Source: Actinomycetes bacterium (GTDB lineage Bacteria; Actinomycetota; Actinomycetes; Actinomycetales; Cellulomonadaceae). From it: a stretch of DNA of 9,580 nt. Positions 1-6,956 of this stretch are shown here, in pieces. Position 1 is the first letter of the stretch. Every line of letters begins with the position of its first letter. A program made the position numbers and the translations under genes. The DNA lies in NCBI GenBank assembly GCA_023418375.1, contig JAEZZV010000111.1:1-9580 (forward strand), read 5' to 3'. The notes below the pieces were generated by a model. The model was not told the origin of the DNA. It ran no database searches and saw only the letters and a list, made by a program, of their open reading frames with translations.

Positions 1-1598
1 CCCAGGGCCCCCGTGGCCGTCGGCACGAGCGCGTCCAGCACCTCGGGCTCGGTGCCCGGCGCCGCGGGCAGCAGGGTCGCGTCCAGGCGGGCGAGCCCGC
101 GGCTCGCGAACGGCGCGACCGACAGCACGCGCGTGCGGCCCTTGCGCACGCCCTTGCGCAGGCGGAGGAAGACGATGCCGCCCTCGTCCTCGGGCTCGAA
201 GCCCACGAGCAGCACGGCCGGCGCGGACTCGAGGTCGGCGAACGTCACCGACATCCGGGAACCGGCGACGTGGTGGGCGAGGAACGCGTCCTCCTCCGCC
301 GAGTGCGGCCGGGCGCGGTGGTCGACGTCGTTCGTGCCGAGCGCCACGCGCGCGAACTTGGCGTACGCGTACGCGTCCTCGAGCGTCAGGCGGCCGCCGG
401 GCAGCACGCCGACGCGACCCGCTGCCGCGGCAAGGCCCTCGGCCGCGCGGTCGAGGGCCTCGCCCCAGGACGCCTGCCGCAGCTCGCCGCGCGTGCCGTC
501 GTCAGCGACGTCGCGCACCAGCGGGACCGTGAGGCGGTCGGGCAGGCCCTGCCACGCGAACGCGAAGCGGTCCTTGTCGGAGATCCACTCCTCGTTGACC
601 GCCGGGTCGTCGCCGGCCAGGCGGCGCAGCACCACCCCGCGCCGGTGGTCGACGCGGATCGCCGCGCCGTTGGCGTCGTGCTCCGCGACGCCCGGCGTGG
701 AGACCAGGTCGAACGGCCGGGAACGGAAGCGGTACGCGGCGTTCGTCAGGGCGCCCACCGGGCAGATCTGGATCGTGTTCCCGGAGAAGTAGGAGGCGAA
801 CGGACGGCCCGAGGTGTCCTCGGTCGCCTGGCCGACGGGCCCGGCGACGTCCTGCTCGGGCACGCCGGTCGCGGCGCTGATCGGCGTCCCGTCCGGCTGC
901 ACGCCGCGGTAGACCGGCGTCGGCTCCGCGCCCTCGAAGCCCAGCACGCCCGGGTCGAAGCGACCGATCTGCTGACGCACGCCGCGCATCTGCAGGTCGA
1001 TGAACTGGTCGCCCGCGATCTCCTCGGAGAACCGCGTGCACCGCTGGCACAGGACGCACCGGTCGCGGTCCAGCAGGATCTCGGTCGAGATCGCGATCGG
1101 CTTGGGGAACGTCCGCTTGACGTCGACGAACCGCGACGACCCCGGGCCGTTGCTCAGCGTCTGGTTCTGCAGGGGGCACTCGCCGCCCTTGTCGCACGTC
1201 GGGCAGTCGAGCGGGTGGTTGATGAGCAGGAACTCCAGCACGCCGTGCTGCGCCTTGTCGGCGACGGCGGAGGTGCGCTGCGTCTTAACGACCATGCCGG
1301 GCGTCGCCTCGGTGGTGCACGAGGCCTGGGGCTTCGGCATCGGGCGGACGTTGCCCTCGCGGTCGGGGACGGCGACCTCGACCAGGCACTGGCGGCACGC
1401 GCCGACCGGCTCCAGCAGAGGGTGGTCGCAGAACCGCGGGATCGCGATGCCGAGCTGCTCGGCCGCGCGGATCACCAGCGTGCCCTTGGGGACCGTCACC
1501 TCGACGTCGTCGATGGTGAACGTGACCTGCGGGACCTCGGGCTTCGCCGCGGACGCTCCGCCGGTCGTCGCGCCCGGGGCGGGCGTGGTCGTCGTCAT
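1..1598 (-). CDS. nuoG: NADH-quinone oxidoreductase subunit G (complex I 75 kDa-type subunit), C-terminus cut off by window edge
   Basis: NuoG is the large iron-sulfur subunit of the complex I peripheral arm and relays electrons from NuoF/NuoE towards NuoI and NuoB. About 532 codons are visible with no stop before the left edge; the family usually runs to roughly 800 residues or more, so the C-terminal part lies outside. The N-terminal ferredoxin-like domain has the N1b 2Fe-2S cysteines C57, C68, C71 and C94. H128, C132, C135 and C141 form the His-Cys3 N5 site. C181, C184, C187 and C279 form the N4 site. From about residue 290 the molybdopterin-oxidoreductase-like fold begins, including GTNDVDHRAR. 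The four cysteines of the optional N7 cluster are replaced by A305, D308, A312 and S340, while the surrounding residues are conserved. The ATG is preceded by an AGGGG and overlaps the nuoF stop by four bases (ATGA). Identity is secure. Confidence 0.96.
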   Translation of the reverse strand, partial: MTTTTPAPGATTGGASAAKPEVPQVTFTIDDVEVTVPKGTLVIRAAEQLGIAIPRFCDHPLLEPVGACRQCLVEVAVPDREGNVRPMPKPQASCTTEATPGMVVKTQRTSAVADKAQHGVLEFLLINHPLDCPTCDKGGECPLQNQTLSNGPGSSRFVDVKRTFPKPIAISTEILLDRDRCVLCQRCTRFSEEIAGDQFIDLQMRGVRQQIGRFDPGVLGFEGAEPTPVYRGVQPDGTPISAATGVPEQDVAGPVGQATEDTSGRPFASYFSGNTIQICPVGALTNAAYRFRSRPFDLVSTPGVAEHDANGAAIRVDHRRGVVLRRLAGDDPAVNEEWISDKDRFAFAWQGLPDRLTVPLVRDVADDGTRGELRQASWGEALDRAAEGLAAAAGRVGVLPGGRLTLEDAYAYAKFARVALGTNDVDHRARPHSAEEDAFLAHHVAGSRMSVTFADLESAPAVLLVGFEPEDEGGIVFLRLRKGVRKGRTRVLSVAPFASRGLARLDATLLPAAPGTEPEVLDALVPTATGAL

Positions 1599-2920
1599 GC
1601 GTGCACCCCTGCCGTGGTCCTGGGCGTGTAGTCGAAGCGCGCCGCCGCGACCGGGTCGAACGGGCAGCCGCCACCCGTGATGTGCGCCTCGAACTCCTCA
1701 CGGAACAGCGCGATGCCGCTGGTCACGGTGGACGTCGCGCCGTCGCCGAGCGCGCAGAAGGCGCGGCCGAGGATGTTGTCGCACATGTCCAGGAGGGTGT
1801 CGAGGTCCGCCGTCGTGCCCTGGCCGTGCTCGATCCGGGCGAGCACCTGCTTCATCCAGTAGGTGCCCTCGCGGCACGGCGTGCACTTGCCGCAGGACTC
1901 GTGCGCGTAGAACTCCGCCCACCGCGTGATCGCGCGGACCACGCACGTGGAGTCGTCAAAGATCTGCAGCGCGCGCGTGCCGAGCATCGAGCCCGCCGCG
2001 CCGACCGACTCGTAGTCGAGCGGGGTGTCGAGGTGCTCGGCCGTGAACAGCGGCGTCGAGGACCCGCCCGGCGTCCAGAACTTCAGCGTGTGGCCCTCGC
2101 GGATGCCGCCGGCCATGTCCAGCAGCTCGCGCAGCGTGATGCCGAGGGGGGCCTCGTACTGCCCGGGCCGGGCCACGTGTCCCGACAGGGAGAAGATGCC
2201 GAAGCCCGTCGAGCGCTCGGTGCCCATGGACCGGAACCAGTCCGAGCCGTTCGCGACGATCGACGGGACGCTCGCGATGGTCTCGACGTTGTTGATGACC
2301 GTCGGACGGCCGTACAGGCCCGCGACCGCGGGGAACGGCGGCTTGAGGCGCGGCTGGCCGCGGCGGCCCTCGAGCGAGTCGAGCAGCGCCGTCTCCTCGC
2401 CGCAGATGTACGCGCCCGCCCCCGCGTGCACCGTGAGCTCGAGGTCGTAGCCGGAGCCCAGGATGTCGCGCCCGAGCAGCCCGGCCGAGCGGGCCTCCGC
2501 GACCGCCGCGAGCAGGCGGCGGTACACGTGCAGCACCTCGCCGCGCACGTAGATGAACGCGTGGTGGCAGCCGATCGCGTACGACGTGATGATCGCGCCC
2601 TCCACCAGCAGGTGCGGGTCGGCCATCATCAGCGGGATGTCCTTGCAGGTCCCCGGCTCGGACTCGTCCGCGTTGACGACGAGGTAGCGGGGGCCGCCGT
2701 CGGGCGCGGGCAGGAAGCCCCACTTCATGCCCGTGGGGAAGCCGGCGCCACCGCGGCCGCGCAGGCCGGAGTCCTTGACCGTGGTCAGGACGTCGCCGGG
2801 CGCCATCGCCAGCGCGGCCTTCAGCGCCCCGTAGCCGCCGGCGTCGCGGTAGGCGTCCAGGGTCCACGAGCGCTCGTTGCCCCAACGCTGCGTCAGGACC
2901 GGGGTGAGGGTCGTCGCCAT
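1595..2920 (-). CDS. nuoF: NADH-quinone oxidoreductase subunit F (NADH- and FMN-binding subunit)
   Basis: NuoF (441 aa, normal family length) binds NADH and FMN, takes the hydride and starts the iron-sulfur relay of complex I on the cytoplasmic side. The glycine-rich FMN/NADH region GLRGRGGAGFPTGMKW is at residues 52-67, and the second nucleotide motif GAGAYICGEETALLDSLEG is at 167-185. The N3 4Fe-4S cluster ligands are C343, C346 and C349 (ESCGKCTPCREGT) plus C389. The start is the ATG at 2920, preceded by GAGGAGG four bases away and overlapping the nuoE stop by one base (TGATG). A longer in-frame reading reaches back into nuoE, but it lacks a Shine-Dalgarno at its start and the family begins near this ATG. 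The stop overlaps nuoG by four bases. Confidence 0.98.
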   Translation of the reverse strand: MATTLTPVLTQRWGNERSWTLDAYRDAGGYGALKAALAMAPGDVLTTVKDSGLRGRGGAGFPTGMKWGFLPAPDGGPRYLVVNADESEPGTCKDIPLMMADPHLLVEGAIITSYAIGCHHAFIYVRGEVLHVYRRLLAAVAEARSAGLLGRDILGSGYDLELTVHAGAGAYICGEETALLDSLEGRRGQPRLKPPFPAVAGLYGRPTVINNVETIASVPSIVANGSDWFRSMGTERSTGFGIFSLSGHVARPGQYEAPLGITLRELLDMAGGIREGHTLKFWTPGGSSTPLFTAEHLDTPLDYESVGAAGSMLGTRALQIFDDSTCVVRAITRWAEFYAHESCGKCTPCREGTYWMKQVLARIEHGQGTTADLDTLLDMCDNILGRAFCALGDGATSTVTSGIALFREEFEAHITGGGCPFDPVAAARFDYTPRTTAGVHA

Positions 2921-3741
2921 CACGCCTCCTCGGAGGCCTTGCGGCCCGTCTCGGTGTCGGCCGAGCCGCCCGACGGCGGCGCGGACGGCGAGTCCACGCT
3001 GGACTGCGGCCCGCCCGGCTCCGGCGCGACGGGCGTCTCCTGGCCCGCGCCCGCGTCGTCGGAGGCATGCGCGCCGGGGGCCGCCCAGCCCTTCTGCCGG
3101 GCCAGCTGCACGCCCTGCACGGTCGCCGGGCCCGCGCCCACGCCCTCGTCCGCGCGGCCGTCCGGGAACCCGGCGAGCACGCGGGACATCTGCTTGAACG
3201 TGCACACCGAGCTCGCGCCGCGCGTCGGCGCGACCTGCTCACCGGCGATCAGCCGGTCGACGACGTCGATCGCCGACTGCGGGGTCTGCTCGTCGAAGAA
3301 CTCCCAGTTGATCATCATCACGGGCGCGTAGTCGCAGGCCGCGTTGCACTCGATGCGCTCGAGCGTGATCGCGCCGTCGGCGGTCGTCTCGTCGTGCCCG
3401 ATGCCGAGGTGGTCCGCCAGCTCGTCGAAGATGGCGTCCCCGCCCATGATCGCGCACAGCGTGTTCGTGCAGACGCCCACGGTGTACGTGCCGTTCGGGT
3501 GCCGCTTGTACTGGCTGTAGAACGTCGCGACCGCGGAGACCTCGGCCGTCGTCAGGCCCAGCGTCGCCGCGCAGAACGCGATCCCGTCCGGGCTGACGAA
3601 GCCGTCCTCCGACTGCACCAGGTGCAGCAGCGGCAGCAGCGCCGACCGCGGGTCGGGGTAGCGGGCGACGACGGTGGCCGCGTCGGCCGCCAGCCGCTCC
3701 GCCTTGGCGCCCTCGTACGGCTCGTAGGTGAGCGTCGTCAT
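2920..3741 (-). CDS. nuoE: NADH-quinone oxidoreductase subunit E (2Fe-2S, thioredoxin-like) with long C-terminal tail
   Basis: NuoE (273 aa) is the 24 kDa-type subunit that pairs with NuoF and carries the N1a 2Fe-2S cluster. The ligands are C91 and C96 (CTNTLC) and C132 and C136 (CNAAC). The thioredoxin-like core ends at about residue 170. It is followed by about 100 residues containing a short ordered-looking stretch (VQGVQLARQKGWAAPG, 208-223) and then a Gly/Ser/Pro/Asp/Glu-rich tail to the end. The core alone matches the E. coli protein, which is about 165 residues; extended tails are common in actinobacteria. The ATG overlaps the nuoD stop by one base, and a GGGAGG lies 12 bases upstream, a long spacing that suggests dependence on coupling from nuoD. 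The last codons of the tail double as the nuoF ribosome binding site. Confidence 0.96.
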   Translation of the reverse strand: MTTLTYEPYEGAKAERLAADAATVVARYPDPRSALLPLLHLVQSEDGFVSPDGIAFCAATLGLTTAEVSAVATFYSQYKRHPNGTYTVGVCTNTLCAIMGGDAIFDELADHLGIGHDETTADGAITLERIECNAACDYAPVMMINWEFFDEQTPQSAIDVVDRLIAGEQVAPTRGASSVCTFKQMSRVLAGFPDGRADEGVGAGPATVQGVQLARQKGWAAPGAHASDDAGAGQETPVAPEPGGPQSSVDSPSAPPSGGSADTETGRKASEEA

Positions 3742-5090
3742 CAGCGGTCCACGCCTCCCATCACGGGGTCCAGCCCCGCCACCGCGACGACGACGTCGGC
3801 GAGCATGCCGCCCTCGCACATCAGCGACACGGCCTGCAGGTTGTTGAACGACGGGTCACGGAAGTGCGCCCGGTACGGGCGCGTGCCGCCGTCGGACACC
3901 AGGTGCGCGAGCAGCTCGCCGCGCGGGTGCTCGACCGACTGCGTCGCCTGGCCGGCGGGCACCCGGAAGCCCTCGGTGACCAGCTTGAAGTGGTGGATCA
4001 GGGCCTCCATCGAGGTGCCCATGATCTGCTTGATGTGGTCGAGCGAGTTGCCCATGCCGTCCGAGCCGATGGCCAGCTGCGCCGGCCAGGCGATCTTCTT
4101 GTCCGCGACCATCACCGGGCCCGGCCCCATGGCCTGGAGCCGCTCGAGCGCCTGCTCGACGATCCGCAGGCTCTGGTAGCACTCCTCGATGCGCAGCACG
4201 ACGCGCGCGAACGAGTCGGCGTCGTTGCTGACGGGGACGTCGAAGTCGTACGTCTCGTAGCCGCAGTACGGGGTGTGCTTGCGCACGTCGTACGGCAGGC
4301 CGGTCGCGCGGAGCACGGGGCCCGTGATGCCGAGCGCCATGCACCCGGCCAGGTTCAGGTGGCCGACGCCGACGAGGCGCCCCTTGAAGATCGGGTTGCC
4401 GAGCATGAGGTCGCTGAGCTGGCCGATGTAGTCGCGGATCAGCGGAAGGGCCTCGCGGATCGTGTCCAGGGCCCCCGGCGGGATGTCCTGCGCGACGCCG
4501 CCCGGCCGGACGAACCCGTGGTTCATGCGCAGGCCGGTGATCAGCTCGAAGATCTTCAGGATCTCCTCGCGGGCCGTGAACGCCGTGGTCATGATCGTCG
4601 TGGCGCCGAGCTCGTTGCCGCCGGTGCCGAGCGCGATGAGGTGCGAGCCGACCCGGTTCAGCTCCATGAGCAGGACGCGGACGACCGTCGCGCGCTCGGG
4701 GACGTCGTCGGTGATCCCCAGCAGCGTCTCGACGGCGAGGCAGTGCGCCGTCTCCTGGAAGAACGGGGCCAGGTAGTCCATCCGCGTGCACAGGGTCACG
4801 CCCTGCGTCCACGTCCGGTACTCCATCGACTTCTCGATGCCGGTGTGCAGGTAGCCGACGCCGCAGCGGGCCTCGGTGACCGTCTCGCCGTCGATCTCGA
4901 GCATCAGGCGGAGCACGCCGTGCGTCGACGGGTGCTGCGGGCCCATGTTGACGACGATGCGCTCCTCGCCGAGGCGCGCGGCCTCCTCGGCGATCTGCGA
5001 CCAGTCGCCGCCGGTGGCCTCGAACGTGGGGACGCCCTCGGCGCCCTCGTCGACGATGTGGGCGCTCGCGTGCGGGGTCTGCTGGGTCAT
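3741..5090 (-). CDS. nuoD: NADH-quinone oxidoreductase subunit D (49 kDa-type, quinone-site subunit)
   Basis: NuoD (449 aa) forms, with NuoB, the quinone pocket at the junction of the peripheral and membrane arms; here the substrate should be menaquinone. The signature GPQHPSTHGVLR is at residues 50-61. H57 and Y106 (in RMDYLAPF) correspond by spacing to the His and Tyr known to contact the quinone head group in the Thermus enzyme. Also visible are VGYLHTGIEKSMEYRT (78-93) and the conserved C-terminal DPVMGGVDR. It is a separate gene from nuoC, unlike the nuoCD fusion of E. coli. The ATG at 5090 has a GGAGGG ten bases upstream and overlaps the nuoC stop by one base. The first 40 or so residues are variable and acidic. 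The stop overlaps nuoE by one base. Confidence 0.98.
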   Translation of the reverse strand: MTQQTPHASAHIVDEGAEGVPTFEATGGDWSQIAEEAARLGEERIVVNMGPQHPSTHGVLRLMLEIDGETVTEARCGVGYLHTGIEKSMEYRTWTQGVTLCTRMDYLAPFFQETAHCLAVETLLGITDDVPERATVVRVLLMELNRVGSHLIALGTGGNELGATTIMTTAFTAREEILKIFELITGLRMNHGFVRPGGVAQDIPPGALDTIREALPLIRDYIGQLSDLMLGNPIFKGRLVGVGHLNLAGCMALGITGPVLRATGLPYDVRKHTPYCGYETYDFDVPVSNDADSFARVVLRIEECYQSLRIVEQALERLQAMGPGPVMVADKKIAWPAQLAIGSDGMGNSLDHIKQIMGTSMEALIHHFKLVTEGFRVPAGQATQSVEHPRGELLAHLVSDGGTRPYRAHFRDPSFNNLQAVSLMCEGGMLADVVVAVAGLDPVMGGVDR

Positions 5091-5923
5091 CAGTTGTACG
5101 CCCTCCGCTGGTCGGGCGGCGGGACCTGCGCGCCCTTGTACTCCACGGGGATGCCGCCGAGCGGGTAGTCCTTGCGCTGCGGGTGGCCCGGCCAGTCGTC
5201 GGGCATCTCGATGCGCGCCAGGCCCGGGTGGCCGTCGAAGACGATGCCGAAGAAGTCGAACGTCTCGCGCTCGTGCCAGTCGTGGCCCGGGTAGACCGAC
5301 GTGCTCGAGGGGATGTGCGGGTCGGCGTCGGGCACGGCGACCTCCAGGCGGAGGCGACGTCCGTGCGTGACCGAGCACAGGTGGTAGACGGCGTGCAGCT
5401 CGCGGCCGACGTCGCCCGGGAAGTGCACGCCCGAGACGCCGAGGCCGAGCTCGAAGCGCAGGTCCTGGTCGTCGCGCAGCGAGCGGCAGACCACGACGAC
5501 GTGCTCGCGCCGCACGAACAGAGTGAGCTCGCCGCGGTCGACGACGACCTTCTCGATCGCGTCGTCGAAGGCCACGCCGGCCTCGGCGAGCACCTCGGCG
5601 AGGATGTCGACGACCTCGTCGAACCAGCCGCCGTAGGGGCGCTCGCTCGCGGTCGGCATCGCGATCGTCTTGACGAGCCCGCCGTAGCCGGACGTGTCGC
5701 CCGAGTCGGCCGCGCCGAACATGCCCGTGCGGACGTCGACGACGTCCAGGGGGGTGCGGCCGTCGGGACCCGTCGGCACCCCGGCGACCTCCTGGGTCGG
5801 GACGTGCTGCGAGCCCGCCCCGTGGGCGGCCTCCGTGGCGGTCTGCGGCGTGCCCGCCCCGGGGGTGCCGACCTCGCCGGCGCCGGCCTTGGCGGCCGCC
5901 GCCGCGTCCTTGGCCTCGCTCAT
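5090..5923 (-). CDS. nuoC: NADH-quinone oxidoreductase subunit C (30 kDa-type) with N-terminal extension
   Basis: NuoC (277 aa) is a structural subunit of the peripheral arm that packs against NuoD and NuoB; it holds no cofactor. The family signature spans about residues 218-265: ERETFDFFGIVFDGHP, then RIEMPDDWPGHPQRKDYPLG, then IPVEYKG. Residues 1-55 form an Ala/Gly/Thr-rich low-complexity extension. A block at 60-105 (GMFGAADSGDTSGYGGLVK and SERPYGGWFDE) looks like the actinobacterial form of the subunit. The start is the ATG at 5923, in a four-base ATGA overlap with the nuoB stop and about nine bases after AAGGGG. A longer in-frame reading to 6391 would lie within nuoB and is rejected. The stop overlaps nuoD by one base (TGATG). 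Confidence 0.97.
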   Translation of the reverse strand: MSEAKDAAAAAKAGAGEVGTPGAGTPQTATEAAHGAGSQHVPTQEVAGVPTGPDGRTPLDVVDVRTGMFGAADSGDTSGYGGLVKTIAMPTASERPYGGWFDEVVDILAEVLAEAGVAFDDAIEKVVVDRGELTLFVRREHVVVVCRSLRDDQDLRFELGLGVSGVHFPGDVGRELHAVYHLCSVTHGRRLRLEVAVPDADPHIPSSTSVYPGHDWHERETFDFFGIVFDGHPGLARIEMPDDWPGHPQRKDYPLGGIPVEYKGAQVPPPDQRRAYN

Positions 5924-6471
5924 CGGAGCAGCCCCTTCATCTGGGAGGTCGGGGTCGCGGCGAGCGCCGCCTCCTCGGCCGCACGGACGGCGGCCTCGCG
6001 GTTGACCCCGAGCGGGCTCTGCCGCACCTGCTCGTGCAGCGCCAGGATCGCGTTGAGCAGCATCTCCGGGCGCGGCGGGCAGCCGGGCAGGTAGATGTCG
6101 ACGGGCACGATGTGGTCGACGCCCTGGACGAGCGCGTAGTTGTTGAACATGCCGCCCGACGAGGCGCACACGCCCATCGAGAGCACCCACTTGGGCTCGG
6201 ACATCTGGTCGTAGACCTGGCGCACGACCGGGGCCATCTTCTGGCTCACACGGCCCGCGACGATCATCAGGTCCGCCTGGCGCGGCGACGCGCGGAAGAC
6301 CTCCATGCCGAACCGGGAGATGTCGAACCGCGACGTCCCGGTCGCCATCATCTCGATGGCGCAACACGCGAGGCCGAAGGTCACCGGCCACATCGACGCC
6401 TTGCGGGACAGCCCGACGAACTTCTCCAGGCTGGTCAGCAGGATGCCGGACGGTGCTTCCTCGATCCCCAT
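5920..6471 (-). CDS. nuoB: NADH-quinone oxidoreductase subunit B (20 kDa-type, N2 cluster subunit)
   Basis: NuoB (183 aa, normal length) holds the terminal 4Fe-4S cluster N2, which passes electrons to menaquinone at the NuoB-NuoD interface. The expected ligands are all present: adjacent C36 and C37 (GLACCAIE), C102 (GVCASSGGMF) and C131 (LPGCPPRPE). The Arg-rich FDISRFGMEVFRASPRQAD segment at 49-67 is typical. The last 30 residues are a variable, Ala-rich tail. The start is well supported by a perfect AAGGAGG six bases before the ATG. A 58-base gap separates it from nuoA upstream; it overlaps nuoC by four bases downstream. Confidence 0.98.
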   Translation of the reverse strand: MGIEEAPSGILLTSLEKFVGLSRKASMWPVTFGLACCAIEMMATGTSRFDISRFGMEVFRASPRQADLMIVAGRVSQKMAPVVRQVYDQMSEPKWVLSMGVCASSGGMFNNYALVQGVDHIVPVDIYLPGCPPRPEMLLNAILALHEQVRQSPLGVNREAAVRAAEEAALAATPTSQMKGLLR

Positions 6472-6475
6472 CGCG

Positions 6476-6484
6476 CTCCTCCTT
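6476..6484 (-). promoter_or_regulatory. Strong ribosome binding site of nuoB
   Basis: The minus strand reads AAGGAGGAG here, with the AAGGAGG core fully complementary to the 3' end of 16S rRNA and six bases before the nuoB ATG. It is the strongest Shine-Dalgarno in the window. It stands at the head of the overlapping nuoB-to-nuoG block, so it may set ribosome loading for all of these coupled genes (inference). Confidence 0.8.
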
Positions 6485-6529
6485 CCTCCGTCGTCGCGTC
6501 AGTCGTGCGGGCCGTGGCCCCGGTGCGGT

Positions 6530-6892
6530 TCAGTCCCACTCGAACCCGCCGCGTCGCCACTCGTAGACGAAGGGCACGGTGATCAGGGCGATGAAGGTCG
6601 TCATGGCGACGACGCCGAAGACGGCCAGCTCGCCGAACGTGACCGCCCACGGGTACATGAAGACGACCTCGATGTCGAAGATGATGAAGCTCATCGCGAC
6701 CAGGTAGTACTTCACCGGGAACCGGCCGTGGCCGACCGCGTGCGGCGTCGGGTCGATGCCGCACTCGTACGCCTCGAGCTTGGCGCGGTTGTAGCGCCGC
6801 GGGCCGAGGATCGCGCTGGCGCCCAGGCCGCCGAGGGCCAGGACGGCCGCGATACCCATGAGCACCAGGATCGGCACGTACGGGTTGGTCAT
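6530..6892 (-). CDS. nuoA: NADH-quinone oxidoreductase subunit A (membrane subunit)
   Basis: NuoA (120 aa) is the small membrane subunit beside NuoH at the base of the peripheral arm, where quinone reduction is linked to proton pumping. Three hydrophobic segments are visible at about 7-28, 62-83 and 90-109. The conserved loop motif AYECGIDP is at 41-48, followed by KYYLVAMSFIIFDIEVVFMY at 61-80 with the characteristic Asp-Ile-Glu. The start is the ATG at 6892, seven to eight bases downstream of GGAGG. A longer reading from 6973 would add 27 hydrophilic residues overlapping the upstream gene and is not supported. It is the first gene of the nuo set and lies 64 bases after the reductase gene. 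Confidence 0.97.
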   Translation of the reverse strand: MTNPYVPILVLMGIAAVLALGGLGASAILGPRRYNRAKLEAYECGIDPTPHAVGHGRFPVKYYLVAMSFIIFDIEVVFMYPWAVTFGELAVFGVVAMTTFIALITVPFVYEWRRGGFEWD

Positions 6893-6897
6893 CGGGT

Positions 6898-6902
6898 CCT
6901 CC
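6898..6902 (-). promoter_or_regulatory. Ribosome binding site deciding the nuoA start
   Basis: The minus strand reads GGAGG, separated by five bases from the ATG at 6892. This fixes the nuoA start and excludes the longer in-frame reading. The rest of the 64-base spacer between the reductase gene and nuoA (6893-6956) shows no convincing TANNNT box or terminator-like hairpin, which fits read-through from the upstream gene. Confidence 0.7.
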
Positions 6903-6956
6903 AGCCTGGTCGGGGCTCGTGCGGCAGGCACGCCGACTGGGCCGAGTGTCGTCGGG

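Noticed and set aside
361..376. Short tandem GCGTAC repeat
   Set aside because: It encodes Ala-Tyr-Ala-Tyr in the NuoG core in frame, so it is coding sequence and not a regulatory repeat.
1601..3331. Long open frames on the plus strand opposite nuoF and nuoE (and similar ones opposite nuoG, nuoD and nuoC)
   Set aside because: Very high GC at third positions leaves few stops on the opposite strand. The translations are Arg/Ala/Val-rich with no recognisable domain, and the minus-strand genes explain every base.
5758..5923. Low-complexity 5' end of nuoC as a sign of a wrong start or a fusion
   Set aside because: The ATG sits in a four-base overlap with nuoB and has a usable ribosome binding site. 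Ala/Gly/Thr-rich extensions are common in actinobacterial NuoC.
6472..6529. GGGC/GCCC hairpin in the nuoA-nuoB spacer as a terminator or attenuator
   Set aside because: The stem has only four pairs with no T-run. Chance occurrence is likely at this GC content, and a terminator here would cut the operon after one gene.
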